From the NCBI GenBank assembly GCA_963677445.2, contig CAXXGF010000073.1, positions 84,083-148,082 on the forward strand: a stretch of DNA of 64,000 bases. Direction: 5' to 3'. The notes beneath the pieces were generated by a model that ran no database searches, had not been told where the DNA came from, and saw only the letters and a list, made by a program, of their open reading frames with translations. A program made the translations under genes and the position numbers. Source of the stretch: G963677445 sp963677445 (lineage in GTDB: Bacteria > Bacteroidota > Ignavibacteria > Ignavibacteriales > Melioribacteraceae). This document shows positions 63,901 to 64,000 of the stretch, piece by piece (position 1 is the stretch's first letter; each line of letters starts with the position of its first letter).

Positions 63901-64000
63901 ATAAAGTTGAGTTTTATGAATATAAAGCATCTGAAAAACCTAATACACCTGTTATTCTCCAGAGTTATAGTATTAATAACAACAGCGTTTTTCTCAGGTG
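60900..64000 (+). CDS. Secreted subtilisin-like serine protease with FG-GAP-type repeats (3' truncated)
   Basis: Starts at the ATG at 60900, overlapping purF by 11 bases, and stays open to the window end (over 1030 residues). Signal peptide ends near LLPAQE. A propeptide is followed by the S8 domain with the triad IDTGLDYEHPDL (Asp), DEQGHGTNVAGIAA (His) and GTSVAAPFVSATAG (Ser). Later residues carry at least five Asp-rich calcium-binding repeats (DFNKDGKTDLLN, DLDDDGKYEV, DIDNDGVKEF, DYDGDGKEEL, DINNDGKDEL), an FG-GAP/VCBS-like propeller. A C-terminal sorting domain may lie beyond the window. Confidence 0.93.
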   Translation, partial: MTTKKSAFVFIVLFLTGLLPAQETYFVKFKENITDIEARAAITELAGDSFSEKQSVNRLVGNGYENHPLKSIYQINFQNEKTAGSFASKISGLGIIEYVQRSTVYKIDYISNDSLITEQWGLENIEAYDAWDITEGSDDLLIAVIDTGLDYEHPDLKNRIFINQAEDINNNGIFDESDINNIDDDGNGFVDDVFGWDFTDRVGFPFTSGSGDYLDWDNDPKDEQGHGTNVAGIAAAQVNNSRGIAGAAPKGKILNLRAFDPSGYGEEDDVAAAILYAVSAGADVINMSFGDDSFSYVLRDVIRYAYDNGVILVASAGNTSSDLPHYPSSYSEVISVGASNENSYVASFSNTGSTIDLVAPGQGIVTTEMGYNYGSSSGTSVAAPFVSATAGMLRSINDDFSVDEIKQILKTTCDDIGDAGWDLSSGAGKLNMRRAFSISAPSDIKINFPYQDYATSGNSLDIEATVLSAYFKDFSLSYGTGYNPENWNSLITDSQNQTGRTILHSLDLSSFNDSVYTIRLNVNLSNGSSIEERVNFYVDRSAPKLSLVSAGPAWYGEKSTIFAAVFTNEPCLTRMYYRTIGSSEFEFITLDGFATNNQFVKEAHYGFIPKNLVQQGATYEVYFEAENLVGLKTPLFSDGDNFIFTTESYFRLLPETKKSYSLPAGRLHKDLINISSNRADHIFINEAVNPSYLHLYSFEGNSFTKVDSIKERILRQAGDFNKDGKTDLLNLFIRNTFLDEQQSANSTKFQNLYADSSGDAWPVLADDLDDDGKYEVIAIKGDSTISVYEVESDLSLSPEWEIDNFSEDGIFGNFLDSPSGSVTDIDNDGVKEFWMTDRDGDILGVKINGPDSYQNFVTVESGYFGMSSRLASGDYDGDGKEELAVLMQSLQDIDIAPFYIIYLFNIVDNQLNLIFNRVFIDPSVEFGSGFQKTESAVRLVDINNDGKDELTIFAFPYSWIFEHTSSGNDVIAYKENVNSGSVFAGDIDGNGVIEIGYTFPDKVEFYEYKASEKPNTPVILQSYSINNNSVFLR

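Overview
The window looks like a chromosomal segment of an aerobic, non-photosynthetic member of the Ignavibacteria or a nearby lineage of the Bacteroidota/Chlorobiota group. The evidence is a quinol-oxidising alternative complex III (ACIII) operon joined to an A2-type caa3 oxidase of the Rhodothermus kind, a Bacteroidota-style alternative GlmU, GldL/GldM-like motor proteins, many small ATGA/TTGA gene overlaps and AT-rich DNA. The lineage is inferred from gene content only. There is no rRNA, CRISPR array, transposase or phage gene. Genes are packed tightly: the longest gap without a gene is about 287 bases (23591-23877).

Layout. Positions 1-14685 hold one rightward respiratory operon: the end of actA, a tiny twin-arginine-leader ORF, actB, actC, a fused actD-actE, actF, a membrane cytochrome c, a SCO copper chaperone, cox subunits I, III, IV and II (II carrying a cytochrome c), heme O synthase ctaB (frame broken by one base) and an 8-TM protein with a cytochrome c tail. 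It ends in a strong terminator at 14716-14752. Positions 14757-21799 are housekeeping genes (prmC, dtd, a metalloenzyme, comEC, murB, an MFS transporter), also closed by a terminator. Positions 21998-23590 encode a large membrane protein.

Positions 23878-33056 are the most novel part. A GldL-like two-helix protein is followed by what looks like a GldM split into two genes: a membrane-anchored piece and a Sec-exported piece. After these come two copies of a two-gene module (A1-B1-A2-B2) of predicted outer-membrane barrel proteins, then a lipoprotein with a cohesin-like tail. I read this as an ion-driven envelope motor with duplicated outer-membrane partners, related to but different from the gliding/type IX secretion motor.

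Positions 33092-36573 hold glutaredoxin-groES on the minus strand and two paralogous orphan membrane histidine kinases on the plus strand. Positions 36576-47875 are on the minus strand: ispE, a homocysteine methyltransferase-like gene, three GT9 heptosyltransferase-like genes, a MauE/DoxX protein with a rhodanese, an RqcH-like NFACT protein, alternative glmU, nagB and a peptide transporter. Positions 48057-56345 run rightward: PASTA protein, rpe, nagA, folP, cdaA (frame broken), a GT2 enzyme, a UPF0173 hydrolase, parA, parB and a DUF5683-like protein. Positions 56342-64000 hold a zinc-ribbon/Yip1-like membrane protein, ppx/gppA (minus), a small hypothetical gene, aroQ, a MerR regulator, tRNA-Pro(GGG), purF and the start of a secreted subtilisin-like protease that runs off the end.

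Three genes (ctaB, the lipoprotein at 32215 and cdaA) are each broken by a single-base indel, with conserved protein sequence continuing in the next frame. Three such events in 64 kb, one of them in a usually important gene, suggest base-call or assembly errors at least as much as real pseudogenes.
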